This document shows, in pieces, positions 1-9,699 of a stretch of 64,000 nt of DNA. A program made the position numbers and the translations under genes. Each line of letters opens with the position of its first letter. The stretch's first letter is position 1. Source of the stretch: Bacteroides clarus YIT 12056 (lineage in GTDB: Bacteria > Bacteroidota > Bacteroidia > Bacteroidales > Bacteroidaceae); contig NZ_FQWK01000004.1 of assembly GCF_900129655.1 (NCBI RefSeq), forward strand, positions 372,001 through 436,000, given 5' to 3'. The notes under the pieces were generated by a model. That model made no database searches. It worked only from the letters and a program-made list of their open reading frames with translations, and was not told where the DNA came from.

Positions 1-50
1 ACCGGTTTTCCCTTCTACACCTTATATTATAATGCACGATGATACCGCCC

Positions 51-133
51 GTACCAACGATTGGTACTCGATGTACCAACCTAAGAAACTTCATGTACCT
101 GAGCTTGGTACGGCTCGTACCTTAGTAAGGTAC
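51..133. repeat. Three 17-nt GTACC-N7-GGTAC palindromes upstream of gyrA
   Basis: Three palindromes of the same length lie at 51-67 (arms GTACCAA/TTGGTAC), 95-111 (GTACC/GGTAC, weaker core) and 117-133 (GTACCTT/AAGGTAC). The two best have 7-bp arms around a 3-nt centre. More GGTAC/GTACC half sites lie at about 73-77 and 162-166. No open reading frame of note explains the stretch, which continues as non-coding sequence to gyrA at 348. They could be operator sites for a dimeric regulator or small RNA hairpins. The function is unknown. Confidence 0.6.
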
Positions 134-270
134 ACCGTGTTCCAAAGGGTGGTATTTGTTTGGTACCGTATCTGTCTTATTCTTAACCGGTTATATATTC
201 AGTAGGGAAGAGGATACCCTAACAAGGCCGTAAGCCTGGAATTCTGCAACAAAGTTTATGAGGGAAAACT

Positions 271-300
271 TTTGTATATCGTAAAAAAGCAGTACTTTAG
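271..300 (+). promoter_or_regulatory. Candidate gyrA promoter (Bacteroides type)
   Basis: TTTG at 271-274 and TACTTTAG at 293-300, 18 nt apart, resemble the Bacteroides -33 TTTG / -7 TAnnTTTG promoter with one mismatch in the -7. Transcription would start near 307 and give a leader of about 40 nt. The assignment is inferred from motif and position only. Confidence 0.35.
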
Positions 301-347
301 CGTGGTTTTTCACAAACCCGCAAATGTATAATTAATAATCTTTTTAA

Positions 348-2876
348 ATGCTTGAACAAGACAGAATTATAAAGATTAACATCGAGGAGGAAATGAAGTC
401 TTCGTACATTGACTACTCTATGTCGGTCATTGTTTCACGTGCCCTTCCGGATGTTAGAGATGGTTTTAAACCTGTTCACCGAAGAATTCTTTTCGGTATG
501 ATGGGACTGGGAAATACGTCGGATAAACCCTATAAGAAATCTGCGAGAGTTGTCGGTGAGGTATTAGGTAAATATCACCCGCACGGTGACTCTTCCGTGT
601 ACGGAGCTCTCGTCCGTATGGCACAGCCTTGGGCTATGCGCTACATGCTTGTAGACGGACAAGGTAACTATGGTTCTGTAGACGGAGACAGCGCAGCCGC
701 CATGCGTTATACGGAATGTCGCTTGCAGAAGATTGGAGAAGAAATGATGCAGGATCTTGATAAAGAGACTGTTGACATGCAAACCAACTTCGACGACTCG
801 TTACTGGAGCCGACCGTAATGCCTACCCGCATTCCAAATCTACTCGTAAACGGTGCTTCCGGTATCGCTGTAGGTATGGCCACAAATATGCCGACTCATA
901 ATCTATCCGAAGTGATAGACGCCTGCATCGCATACATTGACAATAACGATATTGACATTGAGGACTTAATGACTTATGTCAAAGCTCCCGATTTCCCGAC
1001 AGGCGGTTATATCTATGGCATGAGCGGTGTGCGCGAAGCCTATCTGACAGGCCGCGGACGTGTCGTAATGCGTGCCAAAGCGGAGATTGAGACAACTTCC
1101 ACTCACGACAAGATTATCGTCACCGAGATTCCTTACGGAGTGAATAAGGCCGAATTAATCAAATCTATTGCCGATTTGGCCAACGAAAAGAGAATAGAGG
1201 GCATTTCCAACGCCAATGATGAGTCTGACCGTGAAGGCATGCGTATCGTCATCGACGTGAAGCGTGACGCCAACGCCAGCGTAGTACTGAACAAGCTCTA
1301 CAAGATGACATTGTTGCAGACGTCTTTCGGTGTAAACAATGTGGCATTGGTACATGGACGTCCCCGTTTATTAAACCTGAAAGACCTTATCAAGTATTTC
1401 GTAGAGCATCGTCACGACGTAGTTATCCGCCGCACACAATATGATTTGCGTAAAGCTAAAGAACGCGCTCATATTTTAGAAGGTTTGATTATCGCATCGG
1501 ACAATATTGACGAGGTAATCAAAATCATCCGTGCCGCCAAAACTCCAAATGACGCAATCAGCGGGCTGATGGAACGCTTTGAATTGACTGAAATTCAATC
1601 ACGTGCCATTGTAGAAATGCGTCTGCGTCAGCTAACCGGACTTATGCAGGATCAGCTTCATGCCGAGTATGAGGAAATCCAAAAGCAGATTGCTTATTTG
1701 GAAGAAATCCTCGTTAACGATGAGCTTTGCCGCAAGGTTATCAAAGATGAATTAATCGAGATTCAAAATAAATACGGTGATGAACGCCGTTCTGAAATCG
1801 TTTATTCATCGGAAGAATTCAATCCGGAAGATTTCTATGCGGATGACGAAATGATTATCACCATTTCTCACATGGGATATATCAAGCGTACGCCGTTAAG
1901 CGAATTCCGCGCGCAAAACCGCGGTGGAGTAGGTTCTAAGGGAACAGAAACACGCGATGAGGACTTTGTAGAGCATATTTATCCTGCAACAATGCACAAT
2001 ACCATGATGTTCTTCACTCAAAAAGGTAAGTGTTATTGGCTGAAGGTCTATGAAATACCCGAAGGAACGAAGAACTCCAAGGGACGTGCCATTCAAAACC
2101 TGTTGAACATAGACTCTGATGACGCCGTAAATGCATATCTGCGCGTGAAGAACCTGAACGACCAGGATTTCATCAACAGCCATTATGTACTGTTCTGCAC
2201 AAAGAATGGTGTTATTAAAAAAACATTGCTCGAACAATATTCCCGTCCTCGCCAAAACGGTGTCAATGCCATTACTATTCGTGAAGACGACCGCGTAATC
2301 GAGGTACGCATGACTAACGGTAACAATGAAATTATCATTGCCAATCGTAACGGACGCGCTATTCGTTTCCACGAAAACGCAGTACGCGTAATGGGACGTA
2401 CAGCTACCGGCGTACGTGGTATGACACTTGATGAAGACGGACAAGACGAAGTTGTTGGAATGATTTGCATCAAAGACCCTGAAGCCGAAACTATCATGGT
2501 TGTGTCAGAGCAAGGATATGGTAAACGTTCTGATATTGAGGATTATCGTAAGACAAACCGTGGCGGTAAAGGCGTAAAAACCATGAATATTACCGATAAG
2601 ACCGGTAAGCTGGTAACAATCAAGTCTGTAACAGATGAGAATGATTTAATGATTATCAATAAATCAGGTATCACCATCCGTCTGAAAGTAGCTGATGTCC
2701 GCATCATGGGACGTGCCACCCAGGGAGTACGACTGATAAATCTTGAAAAGCGTAATGACGAGATCGGTTCCGTATGTAAGGTTACCTCCGAAAATGAAGA
2801 GGATATTATCGCAGAAGAAGATGACACCGCATCAGAAGCCCCTCAAAACGAAATAAATAATGAAAATGAAGAATAG
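348..2876 (+). CDS. gyrA: DNA gyrase subunit A
   Basis: 842 residues, normal length for GyrA. It is the breakage-reunion subunit of gyrase, which introduces negative supercoils with GyrB. The N-terminal topoisomerase IV/gyrase A domain carries AAMRYTE, with catalytic Tyr121 forming the DNA phosphotyrosyl link. The quinolone region reads [12 protein letters not shown] with Asp81, Ser82 and Gly86; the residue aligned with E. coli Asp87 is therefore Gly, while the Ser83 equivalent is retained. The C-terminal DNA-wrapping beta-pinwheel contains a GyrA-box-like QNRGGVG and a repeat NRGGKG. The tail is acidic. The start at 348 fits the conserved N-terminus. A TPR gene follows after 31 nt. Confidence 0.98.
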   Translation: MLEQDRIIKINIEEEMKSSYIDYSMSVIVSRALPDVRDGFKPVHRRILFGMMGLGNTSDKPYKKSARVVGEVLGKYHPHGDSSVYGALVRMAQPWAMRYMLVDGQGNYGSVDGDSAAAMRYTECRLQKIGEEMMQDLDKETVDMQTNFDDSLLEPTVMPTRIPNLLVNGASGIAVGMATNMPTHNLSEVIDACIAYIDNNDIDIEDLMTYVKAPDFPTGGYIYGMSGVREAYLTGRGRVVMRAKAEIETTSTHDKIIVTEIPYGVNKAELIKSIADLANEKRIEGISNANDESDREGMRIVIDVKRDANASVVLNKLYKMTLLQTSFGVNNVALVHGRPRLLNLKDLIKYFVEHRHDVVIRRTQYDLRKAKERAHILEGLIIASDNIDEVIKIIRAAKTPNDAISGLMERFELTEIQSRAIVEMRLRQLTGLMQDQLHAEYEEIQKQIAYLEEILVNDELCRKVIKDELIEIQNKYGDERRSEIVYSSEEFNPEDFYADDEMIITISHMGYIKRTPLSEFRAQNRGGVGSKGTETRDEDFVEHIYPATMHNTMMFFTQKGKCYWLKVYEIPEGTKNSKGRAIQNLLNIDSDDAVNAYLRVKNLNDQDFINSHYVLFCTKNGVIKKTLLEQYSRPRQNGVNAITIREDDRVIEVRMTNGNNEIIIANRNGRAIRFHENAVRVMGRTATGVRGMTLDEDGQDEVVGMICIKDPEAETIMVVSEQGYGKRSDIEDYRKTNRGGKGVKTMNITDKTGKLVTIKSVTDENDLMIINKSGITIRLKVADVRIMGRATQGVRLINLEKRNDEIGSVCKVTSENEEDIIAEEDDTASEAPQNEINNENEE

Positions 2877-2907
2877 ACATAATATTAATTTAAAATTTTC
2901 TACAATC

Positions 2908-4122
2908 ATGAAAAGAGTACTATTTTCAATGGTTTTACTGCTTGCTGCCGGCTTCACTTTTGCTCAGGAGAAGAACGTAAAAGAAGCTAAAAGCATTGCC
3001 AACGAAGTAAAACCAAACTTTGCCCAAGCAGAGAAACTTATCAATGGAGCCTTGACGAATGCCGAGACTAAGGACAACGCTGAGACATGGGATGTAGCAG
3101 GATTTATCCAAAAGAGAATCAATGAGAAGGAAATGGAGAATGCATATTTGAGAAAACCTTATGATACTCTTAAAGTGTACAACAGCGCATTGAACATGTG
3201 CAAATACTACTTTAAATGTGATGAGCTTGCACAAATTCCTAATGAAAAAGGTAAAATCAAAAACAAATACAGAAAATCTAATAGTGCTGCTATATTAGCC
3301 GCACGTCCTAATTTGATTAATGGCGGTATCCAATTCTTTAATCTGGATAAGAACAAAGAAGCACTCGATTTCTTTGCAACTTATGTAGATGTTGCCATTA
3401 ATCCGATGTTTGAAAAAGAAAATCTGCTTCAAACAGATACCGTATTGCCTCAAATTGCTTATTATGCAAGCTTAGCTGCAGCCAAAATGGAAGATTACCC
3501 AAGTGTGCTGAAATATGCTCCTTATGCAAAAGAAGATAAAGAAGTGGGTAAATATGCCATGGAATTTATTTCTACAGCATTGAAAGCTCAAGGCGATACT
3601 ATCAAATGGATTGCTTCCTTGAAAGATGGTATTCAAAAGTATCCTGAACATTCATTCTTCTTCGGCCATCTGATTGATTATTATAGCAATAACAATAAGT
3701 TTGACGAAGCAATGCAGTTTGCAGATGATATGCTGGCTAAGGATCCTAATAATACATTTTATTTGTATGTAAAAGGATATCTTTATCATAACATGAAAGA
3801 TTATGATAAAGCTATTGAGTTCTACAAAAAGACTATTGAAGTAGATCCTAACTACGCAGAAGCATATTCTAATTTAGGTTTAATCTATTGCTTGCAAGCA
3901 CAGGATTTCTCAGAGAAGGCTACTACTGATGTCAATGATCCAAAATACAAAGAAGATCAAGCTACACTGAAAGTCTTCTATGAAAAGGCTAGACCTAATT
4001 ATGAAAAAGCAAGAGAACTGAAACCTGATCAGAAAGATTTATGGTTGAATGGACTGTACCGAGTATACTATAACTTGCAAATGGGTCCGGAATTCGATGA
4101 AATTGATAAGATGATGCAATAA
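2908..4122 (+). CDS. Exported tetratricopeptide repeat protein
   Basis: About 404 residues from ATG 2908. That start is preferred because it opens directly into a signal peptide (MKRVLFSMVLLLAAGFTFAQ); the in-frame ATG at 2860 overlaps the end of gyrA and would put 16 polar residues before it. The mature protein is helical, with TPR-like repeats clearest in the C-terminal third (Tyr-Asp-Lys-Ala-Ile-Glu-Phe-Tyr-Lys-Lys pattern followed by Asp-Pro-Asn). Such proteins are usually periplasmic or outer-membrane-associated scaffolds. The partner is unknown. It probably shares the gyrA transcript (31-nt gap) and is followed by a strong terminator. Confidence 0.85.
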   Translation: MKRVLFSMVLLLAAGFTFAQEKNVKEAKSIANEVKPNFAQAEKLINGALTNAETKDNAETWDVAGFIQKRINEKEMENAYLRKPYDTLKVYNSALNMCKYYFKCDELAQIPNEKGKIKNKYRKSNSAAILAARPNLINGGIQFFNLDKNKEALDFFATYVDVAINPMFEKENLLQTDTVLPQIAYYASLAAAKMEDYPSVLKYAPYAKEDKEVGKYAMEFISTALKAQGDTIKWIASLKDGIQKYPEHSFFFGHLIDYYSNNNKFDEAMQFADDMLAKDPNNTFYLYVKGYLYHNMKDYDKAIEFYKKTIEVDPNYAEAYSNLGLIYCLQAQDFSEKATTDVNDPKYKEDQATLKVFYEKARPNYEKARELKPDQKDLWLNGLYRVYYNLQMGPEFDEIDKMMQ

Positions 4123-4130
4123 TAATAAAA

Positions 4131-4166
4131 AGAGAGATAGCTCACATTTTGCGCTATCTCTCTTTT
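4131..4166 (+). terminator. Rho-independent terminator after the TPR gene
   Basis: A stem AGAGAGATAGC / GCTATCTCTCT (arms 4131-4141 and 4153-4163) is followed by a short T run. It starts 8 nt after the TPR stop codon. Confidence 0.85.
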
Positions 4167-4287
4167 ACATATTTTATTTATAGTGATATTCTATGAGAGG
4201 AGTAGTTATTTCTTTTTTTAGTAATCTCCTTGATATATTAAACATAATCACGATTATAAATAAAATCACAAAAGTAATATTTAGCTT

Positions 4288-4327
4288 TGCGCCATACCTA
4301 AAATAAACGGTTATGGCGCATTTTTTT
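4288..4327 (+). terminator. Second hairpin with T run in the 4.12-4.57 kb gap
   Basis: TGCGCCATA at 4288-4296 pairs with TATGGCGCA at 4312-4320, and seven T follow. It looks like a plus-strand terminator, but TAGCTTTG at 4282-4289 just before it matches a Bacteroides -7 element. The palindrome could therefore be an operator or a 5' leader hairpin for whatever lies at 4372-4503. The surrounding 4170-4570 stretch is AT-rich with no other recognisable gene. Confidence 0.45.
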
Positions 4328-4371
4328 CTAAGAAGTATTCAAAGCGGTTTCGCAGAGTGATTGTTCATTAT

Positions 4372-4503
4372 ATGGACTATAACAACTGTTTTCACCGCAA
4401 AACTTTCAAGGATTGTACCCTTATCGAAGCGTCTGACGTTTTTAAGGCTTATGCTGTATCTTTTGGTTGGACTTTTTTAAGTTATGAGACATTTGATTAT
4501 TAA
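4372..4503 (+). CDS. Possible small ORF (43 residues), unknown
   Basis: ATG 4372 to TAA 4503 encodes 43 residues beginning MDYNNCFHRKTFKDC and rich in aromatics. No family is recognised. A TAGCTTTG element lies 83 nt upstream. No convincing ribosome binding site is visible, and it may be chance or the remnant of a longer gene. Confidence 0.15.
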   Translation: MDYNNCFHRKTFKDCTLIEASDVFKAYAVSFGWTFLSYETFDY

Positions 4504-4573
4504 CTTTTAATCTTACGATTATGGATAAAGTAAAGACCTTATTCTGTATAAGTACTTATTAATGTTAGATAAA

Positions 4574-5701
4574 TTAAGGCTGTCCATAGATAACCAATAA
4601 TGGCGTATCAGAATGAAAAATCATCTTTCTGGCAATTCCTGGATTGAATAAACGAGAAAATATATTTCGTTTATATGATGTCAATGTAATAATATCTATC
4701 TGGTTGGTTTTAATATAGTTATCTAAGCTATTAAGAAAATCATCATTTTTCACCACATCATAGTAAATATCCAATTGCGGATATTGTTTTTGAAAATACT
4801 CCTTAATACCACCTAACTTTATCTCATTCCAAGTATCTTTTACATCAGCAAGATGTATTAAAGATACGGAAAAATGAAATGGTTTCAAACTATTAATCAA
4901 TGAATCAAAAGCTATTAAATCACGTTGATCAAAATTTGTAATAAATGCGATACGCTTGACTTCGCTAAACTGCTTAAATGGTGTATTCTCAGGAATAGCT
5001 AAAACAGGTACACGGCTACGTTCAATAATTTCGGCCGTTACACTACCAATCAAATCAATATCCTTTTGATTTTTACCACGTGTACCCATAATAATAATCC
5101 TTGGACGGTTTTCTTTAGAATAGCGCAATATTTCTTCTTCCGGAATACCTTCCCTTAAGACACAAGTATACTTTACATCAGGAAATTCTCCGGAAGCGAC
5201 TTTAGCTTTTACCTTATCGGACAAAGCGTTTAAATCCGAATGCACCTTTTGCAATATGTTTCTTACATTTTCTTCATCACTCAGTTGATAATTAAACACA
5301 TCACCGTATGGTAATGATGTCGCATAGATAGGTGTAAAATAAACATGAAGTAAAATAACTTCAGCATCTATATTTTTTGCAAAATTAAAGCCGAATTCGC
5401 AGGCTTTCAACGAATAGTTTGAAAAATCGACAGGAATCACAACCTTGTTACTTCCTTTCTCTATTTTAGGGGCCTTCTCTCCTACTACTTCTTCAGACAG
5501 CCATGCTGAGCTTTCAGTGATTTTCAGAGCATGCGGTAAGTCACTTTCTTTTATACGGACACGTACCCCGGAAGATACAACCGGCTGTATCTGATTCACA
5601 TTATGGATGTAAGTCTCAATACCCTCATTCTCAAGGACATTCTTCAGTATCTGTGCCTTGGCATACGTCAGAATCGCTAATGTTACTAATTTATCTTCCA
5701 T
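4574..5701 (-). CDS. Tandem universal stress protein with N-terminal DUF2007-like domain
   Basis: 375 residues with no signal peptide. Residues 1-65 resemble the DUF2007 putative signal-transducing fold (LAILTYAKAQILKNVLENEG). They are followed by two UspA-like domains at about 85-240 and 248-375. The first has the nucleotide-binding pattern MGTRGKN...GSVT characteristic of ATP-binding Usp proteins; the second lacks a clear copy and may be structural. Usp proteins are cytoplasmic stress-response factors and the specific role here is unknown. It is separated from the upstream small HTH gene by a hairpin, so it is probably transcribed mainly from its own promoter. Confidence 0.85.
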   Translation of the reverse strand: MEDKLVTLAILTYAKAQILKNVLENEGIETYIHNVNQIQPVVSSGVRVRIKESDLPHALKITESSAWLSEEVVGEKAPKIEKGSNKVVIPVDFSNYSLKACEFGFNFAKNIDAEVILLHVYFTPIYATSLPYGDVFNYQLSDEENVRNILQKVHSDLNALSDKVKAKVASGEFPDVKYTCVLREGIPEEEILRYSKENRPRIIIMGTRGKNQKDIDLIGSVTAEIIERSRVPVLAIPENTPFKQFSEVKRIAFITNFDQRDLIAFDSLINSLKPFHFSVSLIHLADVKDTWNEIKLGGIKEYFQKQYPQLDIYYDVVKNDDFLNSLDNYIKTNQIDIITLTSYKRNIFSRLFNPGIARKMIFHSDTPLLVIYGQP

Positions 5702-5739
5702 AAGTCATCTTATTATATCGTTTATAAAACACACAAGAA

Positions 5740-5767
5740 ATCCCAATTGTTTCTCAGCAATTGGGAT
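5740..5767 (-). terminator. Hairpin between HTH gene and Usp gene
   Basis: ATCCCAATTG / CAATTGGGAT perfect 10-bp arms around an 8-nt loop, 20 nt past the end of the small HTH gene. The T tract on the minus strand is short and interrupted, so termination may be partial. On the plus strand it is followed by a T6 run. Confidence 0.6.
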
Positions 5768-5786
5768 CCTTTTTTACTTTCTCTTC

Positions 5787-6068
5787 TTAAGCCTGAACGG
5801 GTTCAGCAGTTTCACCTGTCATTTCGTCTAAAATTTTTAAAGCCCGGTCAAGAACGGTAGTATCATCAATCATTACTAAACCGCCATCCGGACCGGGTTC
5901 CAAATGAATCCCAACGCTTTTACCTTCCTTAAAGTTATGACCACCAAAAAAATTTCTTACAGTGTCAACGTTAAGTCCGAGTTCATCGGCTATTCTATGC
6001 ATACTACCGCTAGGTAATGAGTCTTTGATCTTACGGAGTTCATTAAATGTTATTGTTCTCATATTCAT
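5787..6068 (-). CDS. Small putative DNA-binding (HTH) protein
   Basis: 93 residues (or 91 from the internal ATG at 6062). The sequence MHRIADELGLNVDTVRNFFGG at about residues 22-42 reads as a helix-turn-helix, with a compact C-terminal part containing HLEPGPDGGLVMIDD and an acidic tail. It resembles a short conserved Bacteroides protein usually labelled DNA-binding protein. The target is unknown. It is monocistronic, and a terminator-like hairpin follows its stop. Confidence 0.7.
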   Translation of the reverse strand: MNMRTITFNELRKIKDSLPSGSMHRIADELGLNVDTVRNFFGGHNFKEGKSVGIHLEPGPDGGLVMIDDTTVLDRALKILDEMTGETAEPVQA

Positions 6069-6196
6069 AAATTTAATGGTTAATACTTTGGATATTTCTT
6101 TATCACGCTATAAACTTAAGGAAAAAAAAAGATAAAACAAACTATTTACTTGTATTTTTCCATTATATGTTTAACATTTCCATAAATATAAAAAGA

Positions 6197-6245
6197 ACCC
6201 GCATGAAGTAAAAGAAACCTGTTTTCTTTTACATATCATACGGGC
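6197..6245 (-). terminator. Terminator of the bat operon
   Basis: On the minus strand a long stem (GCCCGTATG...AAAGAAAAC with GTTTCTTTT...CATGCGGG, some mismatches) is followed by TTCTTTTT. It lies 25 nt after the batE stop. Confidence 0.75.
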
Positions 6246-6269
6246 TTTATATTCAGCTATAAGCTTATC

Positions 6270-7112
6270 CTAAATCACTTCTATTGCAGAAGCAGGAACC
6301 CATCCCACTTTACCATCTTCTAAACGAATTTCTTTCCACTCACGCATAGAATTATCCTTAATTTCAATTTTATGTCCCTCATGCAGAACAAACAAACTAG
6401 TACCACTCTCACTAGGAGTACTACGTACTGTGACACTTGGAGACAAGATTATGGCATTATTTCTATTCATCAACTCTGTTTTTTGTTCTGAAGCGAAAAC
6501 ATTACTTAATACAACAAATATTAAGAATACAATTCCCGCAATAAATCCACTTTTCTTCCATACGATCTGTTTGGAAAAGAAGAAAAGAGAAAAGGATACA
6601 AGCAGAAGAATAAAAAATGCGACGCCTAATTTAGCCCAAGCATCTACACTTAAGCAATTTATCAAAGATTTAGTCCAAGTAACAAAAAAGATATCAGGTA
6701 CTGAAACGACCTTATCTATCGTTTTAGAACGTGCAATCTCCAAATTCGCACGCACATCAGCATTTCCCGGTTGCAACAACAAAGCGCGTTCATAATTCAA
6801 AATAGCTTTGGCTATATCATCAGTTTTATAATAGCTATTACCTAAATTATAATAGATTTCGGCCGCTTCCCCTTTTGTCAACAGACTCTCGTAAATTTGA
6901 ATAGCAGAAGCATAATCATTTCGCATATATGCACTATCACCTTGTGCTTTTGTTACATTATCATCTGACAGTTTAGTCGCAGCGAATTCTGTATGTGAGC
7001 CTATGGAAACAGAGTCTTTAGCAACAGCCAAAGTATCTTCTGTGGCTACATCTTGTCCCCAGACAACTAACACCATTAAAAAACTCAAGGTTAAGGATAT
7101 TATTTTCTTCAT
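6270..7112 (-). CDS. batE: BatE-like TPR/SH3 membrane protein
   Basis: 280 residues. It has a signal peptide (MKKIISLTLSFLMVLVVWGQ), TPR-like repeats at about 55-125 (YYNLGNSYYKTDDIAKAILNY), two membrane segments around 160-205, and a C-terminal bacterial SH3 domain (SPSVTVRSTPSESGTSLFVLHEG ... GWVPASAIEV). It is the last gene of the Bacteroides aerotolerance cluster, 16 nt after batD, and is presumably an inner-membrane or periplasmic scaffold of the Bat complex. The assignment rests on domain order and position. Confidence 0.85.
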   Translation of the reverse strand: MKKIISLTLSFLMVLVVWGQDVATEDTLAVAKDSVSIGSHTEFAATKLSDDNVTKAQGDSAYMRNDYASAIQIYESLLTKGEAAEIYYNLGNSYYKTDDIAKAILNYERALLLQPGNADVRANLEIARSKTIDKVVSVPDIFFVTWTKSLINCLSVDAWAKLGVAFFILLLVSFSLFFFSKQIVWKKSGFIAGIVFLIFVVLSNVFASEQKTELMNRNNAIILSPSVTVRSTPSESGTSLFVLHEGHKIEIKDNSMREWKEIRLEDGKVGWVPASAIEVI

Positions 7113-7128
7113 TATTGTGTCCTCCCAA

Positions 7129-8970
7129 TTAATGTTTTATAGAGTTTTCCATTTTACTGATAACTTCCAAAGAGTCCGAATAAACCTTATCCATGGCCTG
7201 ATTATCATCTCCGGGAGCGAAACGGGCAAACTCACAATTATTCAATGCAGCAAGGAAATCTTTTATCAATACTTCATCCACACCATATTTGCGAAGTTCC
7301 CCTTCAATATTATCTTTAGACAAACGTGAAACCGGAATACTCAACTTATCACTAATATACCCCCACAATGCCTTCAAAACCTCATCATAAAAGGCATCTT
7401 TCTTATTATCAACCAATAATTTACCAGCCAGCTTCATACGTTTTACAGCTACTTTATTTGCTTTCTTCGTACGCATTTTAGCAACATTGGCATTGGCAGC
7501 AATTTGTTTACGATAAATAACAAAGAATAGGATAAATGCAATACCAGGCACAATATAGAATAACCAGCAAAGCAAAGAGCCAAAGAAAAAGTCACCCTTC
7601 TGAGAAAGCGTTACGTTATTCTGCTTAATATAACGTATATCCTCATTCAGAACCTTTAAATCTTCCTTATTAGTGAAGTTGGCAATAGTTTGAGCGGCAT
7701 TACCGCTACCTTTTTCAACATGAAGCTCATATTCCTCGGTTGTTAAAGTCTTATATTCCCGAGATTTAATATCAAAATAACTGAACTTCACAGCCGGAAT
7801 CTTATACGTTCCCGCATTACGGGGAATAGCAAGATACTCAATTACCTGGCTACCTGAAAGCCCGGCATTTGTCAAACGGAACTTATTATCAACTTTCGGA
7901 TCATATACTTCAAAGTCTTCAGGGAATTTTACTTCCGGAGTAGAAATTAATTTCAAATTACCTGTACCGGAAATAACAAGCTTCACTGTAACAGCATCAT
8001 TTGTTTTAACATTCGTGCTATTTATAGAAGAAGAAATACTGAACTCTCCCACTCCGCCAGAGAACCCTGCGGGCTTACCTTCCGGTAAAGCTTTCACGTC
8101 AACTGTCAATTGAGGAGTCACTAACGTTTTCTTTACTTCCACATAATTATTACCACCATTGAAAAATGCCTCAAAAGGATCGTCTACATGAGTAGCTTTA
8201 GCTATCGATGCGTCAAAGCGCGCCGCATCGATGGTTATCTTTCCCGATTGTTGCGGAAATAGTACAAATTGGCGATATACAGTTGTTTGATAGTTTCTTC
8301 CTTTATAATGTTCAAGGCTCCACTTGCGGTCATTAGGCAGTTCTACTTCTTGCGAATGAAACCCCTTAAAATCAGGAAGTTTCACATTATCAAAACCACG
8401 CAAATCCACTAAAGTATATATCTTATACGTCAACAAGAACGCCTCTTGCTCATATAAATTTGTCTTACTGGCCGTAGCAGTAATAAACAAATCACTATTT
8501 GAAACTGACGTTCCTGATGAAGCACGGCTTGTCGAACCGCTTTGTCTTCCACCATTTCCGGAAGCTCCCCCGCCCGCTTGGTCGGCAGGAAGTACATTTA
8601 TGTGTACAGAATTGGAAACCATTTGGTTACCTTCAGCCGTTATAGTGGCCCCTGGAATAGTAAAACTCCCCTCTGCAGTAGCCATTAAAATGTATGTAAA
8701 TGTAATACTGCTGGTAGAGGTTGTTTCCCCATTAATAATCTGTACACTTTTTTGTTGGGAACGACTCGGCCCCATAAGCACATCAAATCCTTTTATGGAA
8801 GGAGTCCGGAAGTCCCTCACTTTCTGTGTAGTCACTGTATATGATAGCCTGAACTGATCACCTACCGCCACAGCATCAGGGGCAGACGCAGTAAACGATA
8901 CCTTACCATCGGCAAAAGCATGTATACTGACTATCATCAGTGCCATCCATAAGAAAACTATTTTTCTCAT
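7129..8970 (-). CDS. batD: BatD, oxygen-tolerance family membrane protein
   Basis: 613 residues. A signal peptide ending near HAFADG precedes a large periplasmic beta-rich region with BatD-family sequence (SFTASAPDAVAVGDQFRLSY), a Gly/Ser-rich spacer near residue 140, and one transmembrane segment around 465-490 (LFYIVPGIAFILFFVIY). A basic cytoplasmic tail follows. It belongs to the Bat system linked to aerotolerance in Bacteroides fragilis. It lies between batC (21 nt) and batE (16 nt). The biochemical activity is unknown. Confidence 0.9.
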   Translation of the reverse strand: MRKIVFLWMALMIVSIHAFADGKVSFTASAPDAVAVGDQFRLSYTVTTQKVRDFRTPSIKGFDVLMGPSRSQQKSVQIINGETTSTSSITFTYILMATAEGSFTIPGATITAEGNQMVSNSVHINVLPADQAGGGASGNGGRQSGSTSRASSGTSVSNSDLFITATASKTNLYEQEAFLLTYKIYTLVDLRGFDNVKLPDFKGFHSQEVELPNDRKWSLEHYKGRNYQTTVYRQFVLFPQQSGKITIDAARFDASIAKATHVDDPFEAFFNGGNNYVEVKKTLVTPQLTVDVKALPEGKPAGFSGGVGEFSISSSINSTNVKTNDAVTVKLVISGTGNLKLISTPEVKFPEDFEVYDPKVDNKFRLTNAGLSGSQVIEYLAIPRNAGTYKIPAVKFSYFDIKSREYKTLTTEEYELHVEKGSGNAAQTIANFTNKEDLKVLNEDIRYIKQNNVTLSQKGDFFFGSLLCWLFYIVPGIAFILFFVIYRKQIAANANVAKMRTKKANKVAVKRMKLAGKLLVDNKKDAFYDEVLKALWGYISDKLSIPVSRLSKDNIEGELRKYGVDEVLIKDFLAALNNCEFARFAPGDDNQAMDKVYSDSLEVISKMENSIKH

Positions 8971-8991
8971 ATATATTTCTTATTATATTTA

Positions 8992-9699
8992 TTACCAATC
9001 CTTTTCTAAACGACCACCTTGGATAACTTGCTGTTTTTTAACCTTATCCTGTACGTCTTTTTCATCCTGCATCACAGAATTCAAAAGTTGTTCGGCATTT
9101 TCTTTAGACATCTCATTGTCCTTTTTCTGCGGCTGAGGTGGTTGTTGCTGATCTTTATTCTGTTGCTGGTCTTTATTCTGCTCTTGCTTATCCTCTTGTT
9201 GATCTTGCTTCTGCTGCTGTTGATTTTGATCTTGATTTTGCTGGTTCTGCTGCTGGTCTTTCAACATCTTCTGAGCCAAAACTAAATTATAACGTGTTTC
9301 ATCATCCTTCGGATTATTACGCAATGACTGTTTGTATGCTTCTACCGCCTTTGCATAATCCTTTTGCGACTGAAAAATCACTCCCATATTATGATACATC
9401 TGAGCCAATCCATCCTTGTTCTTTTCCATTTTCGTGGCAGCAACATATTGTTCCATAGCCTCTTGCAACTTATTCTGCTGCGCCAGTGTATTTCCAAGAT
9501 TAAACATAGAAACTGTAGACTGAGGGTTCACTTCCAATGCCTTACGGTAATTCACTTCAGCATTGACATACACGCTGTCTTTGAAAAAGCGGTTTCCTTT
9601 ACGAATAAAATCACGTTCGGCTTTTTGAGCCGAAGCCGTAACTGCCATCAACAGCAGTAAAACCAATCCTATATATCTCTTCTGTAACATACGCATCAT
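8992..9699 (-). CDS. batC: BatC, TPR protein with Gln-rich tail
   Basis: 235 residues. It has a signal peptide (LVLLLLMAVTASAQ), then three TPR units at about 30-140 (SMFNLGNTLAQQNKLQEAMEQ; MYHNMGVIFQSQKDYAKAVEA). A roughly 50-residue tract dominated by Gln, Asn, Asp and Lys follows, and then a charged C-terminal helix. It overlaps the end of batB by 4 nt (ATGA), implying translational coupling. It is probably a periplasmic scaffold of the Bat complex. The Gln-rich tract is low complexity and likely to vary in length among strains. Confidence 0.9.
   Translation of the reverse strand: MMRMLQKRYIGLVLLLLMAVTASAQKAERDFIRKGNRFFKDSVYVNAEVNYRKALEVNPQSTVSMFNLGNTLAQQNKLQEAMEQYVAATKMEKNKDGLAQMYHNMGVIFQSQKDYAKAVEAYKQSLRNNPKDDETRYNLVLAQKMLKDQQQNQQNQDQNQQQQKQDQQEDKQEQNKDQQQNKDQQQPPQPQKKDNEMSKENAEQLLNSVMQDEKDVQDKVKKQQVIQGGRLEKDW

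Noticed and set aside
2860..2907. Upstream start for the TPR gene inside gyrA
   Set aside because: It would place 16 polar residues before a standard signal peptide; ATG 2908 gives a normal export signal.
9019..9285. Leu-rich 88-residue frame that looks like a membrane peptide
   Set aside because: It is the reverse reading of the Gln-rich tail of batC; CAG/CAA repeats read as CTG/TTG on the other strand.
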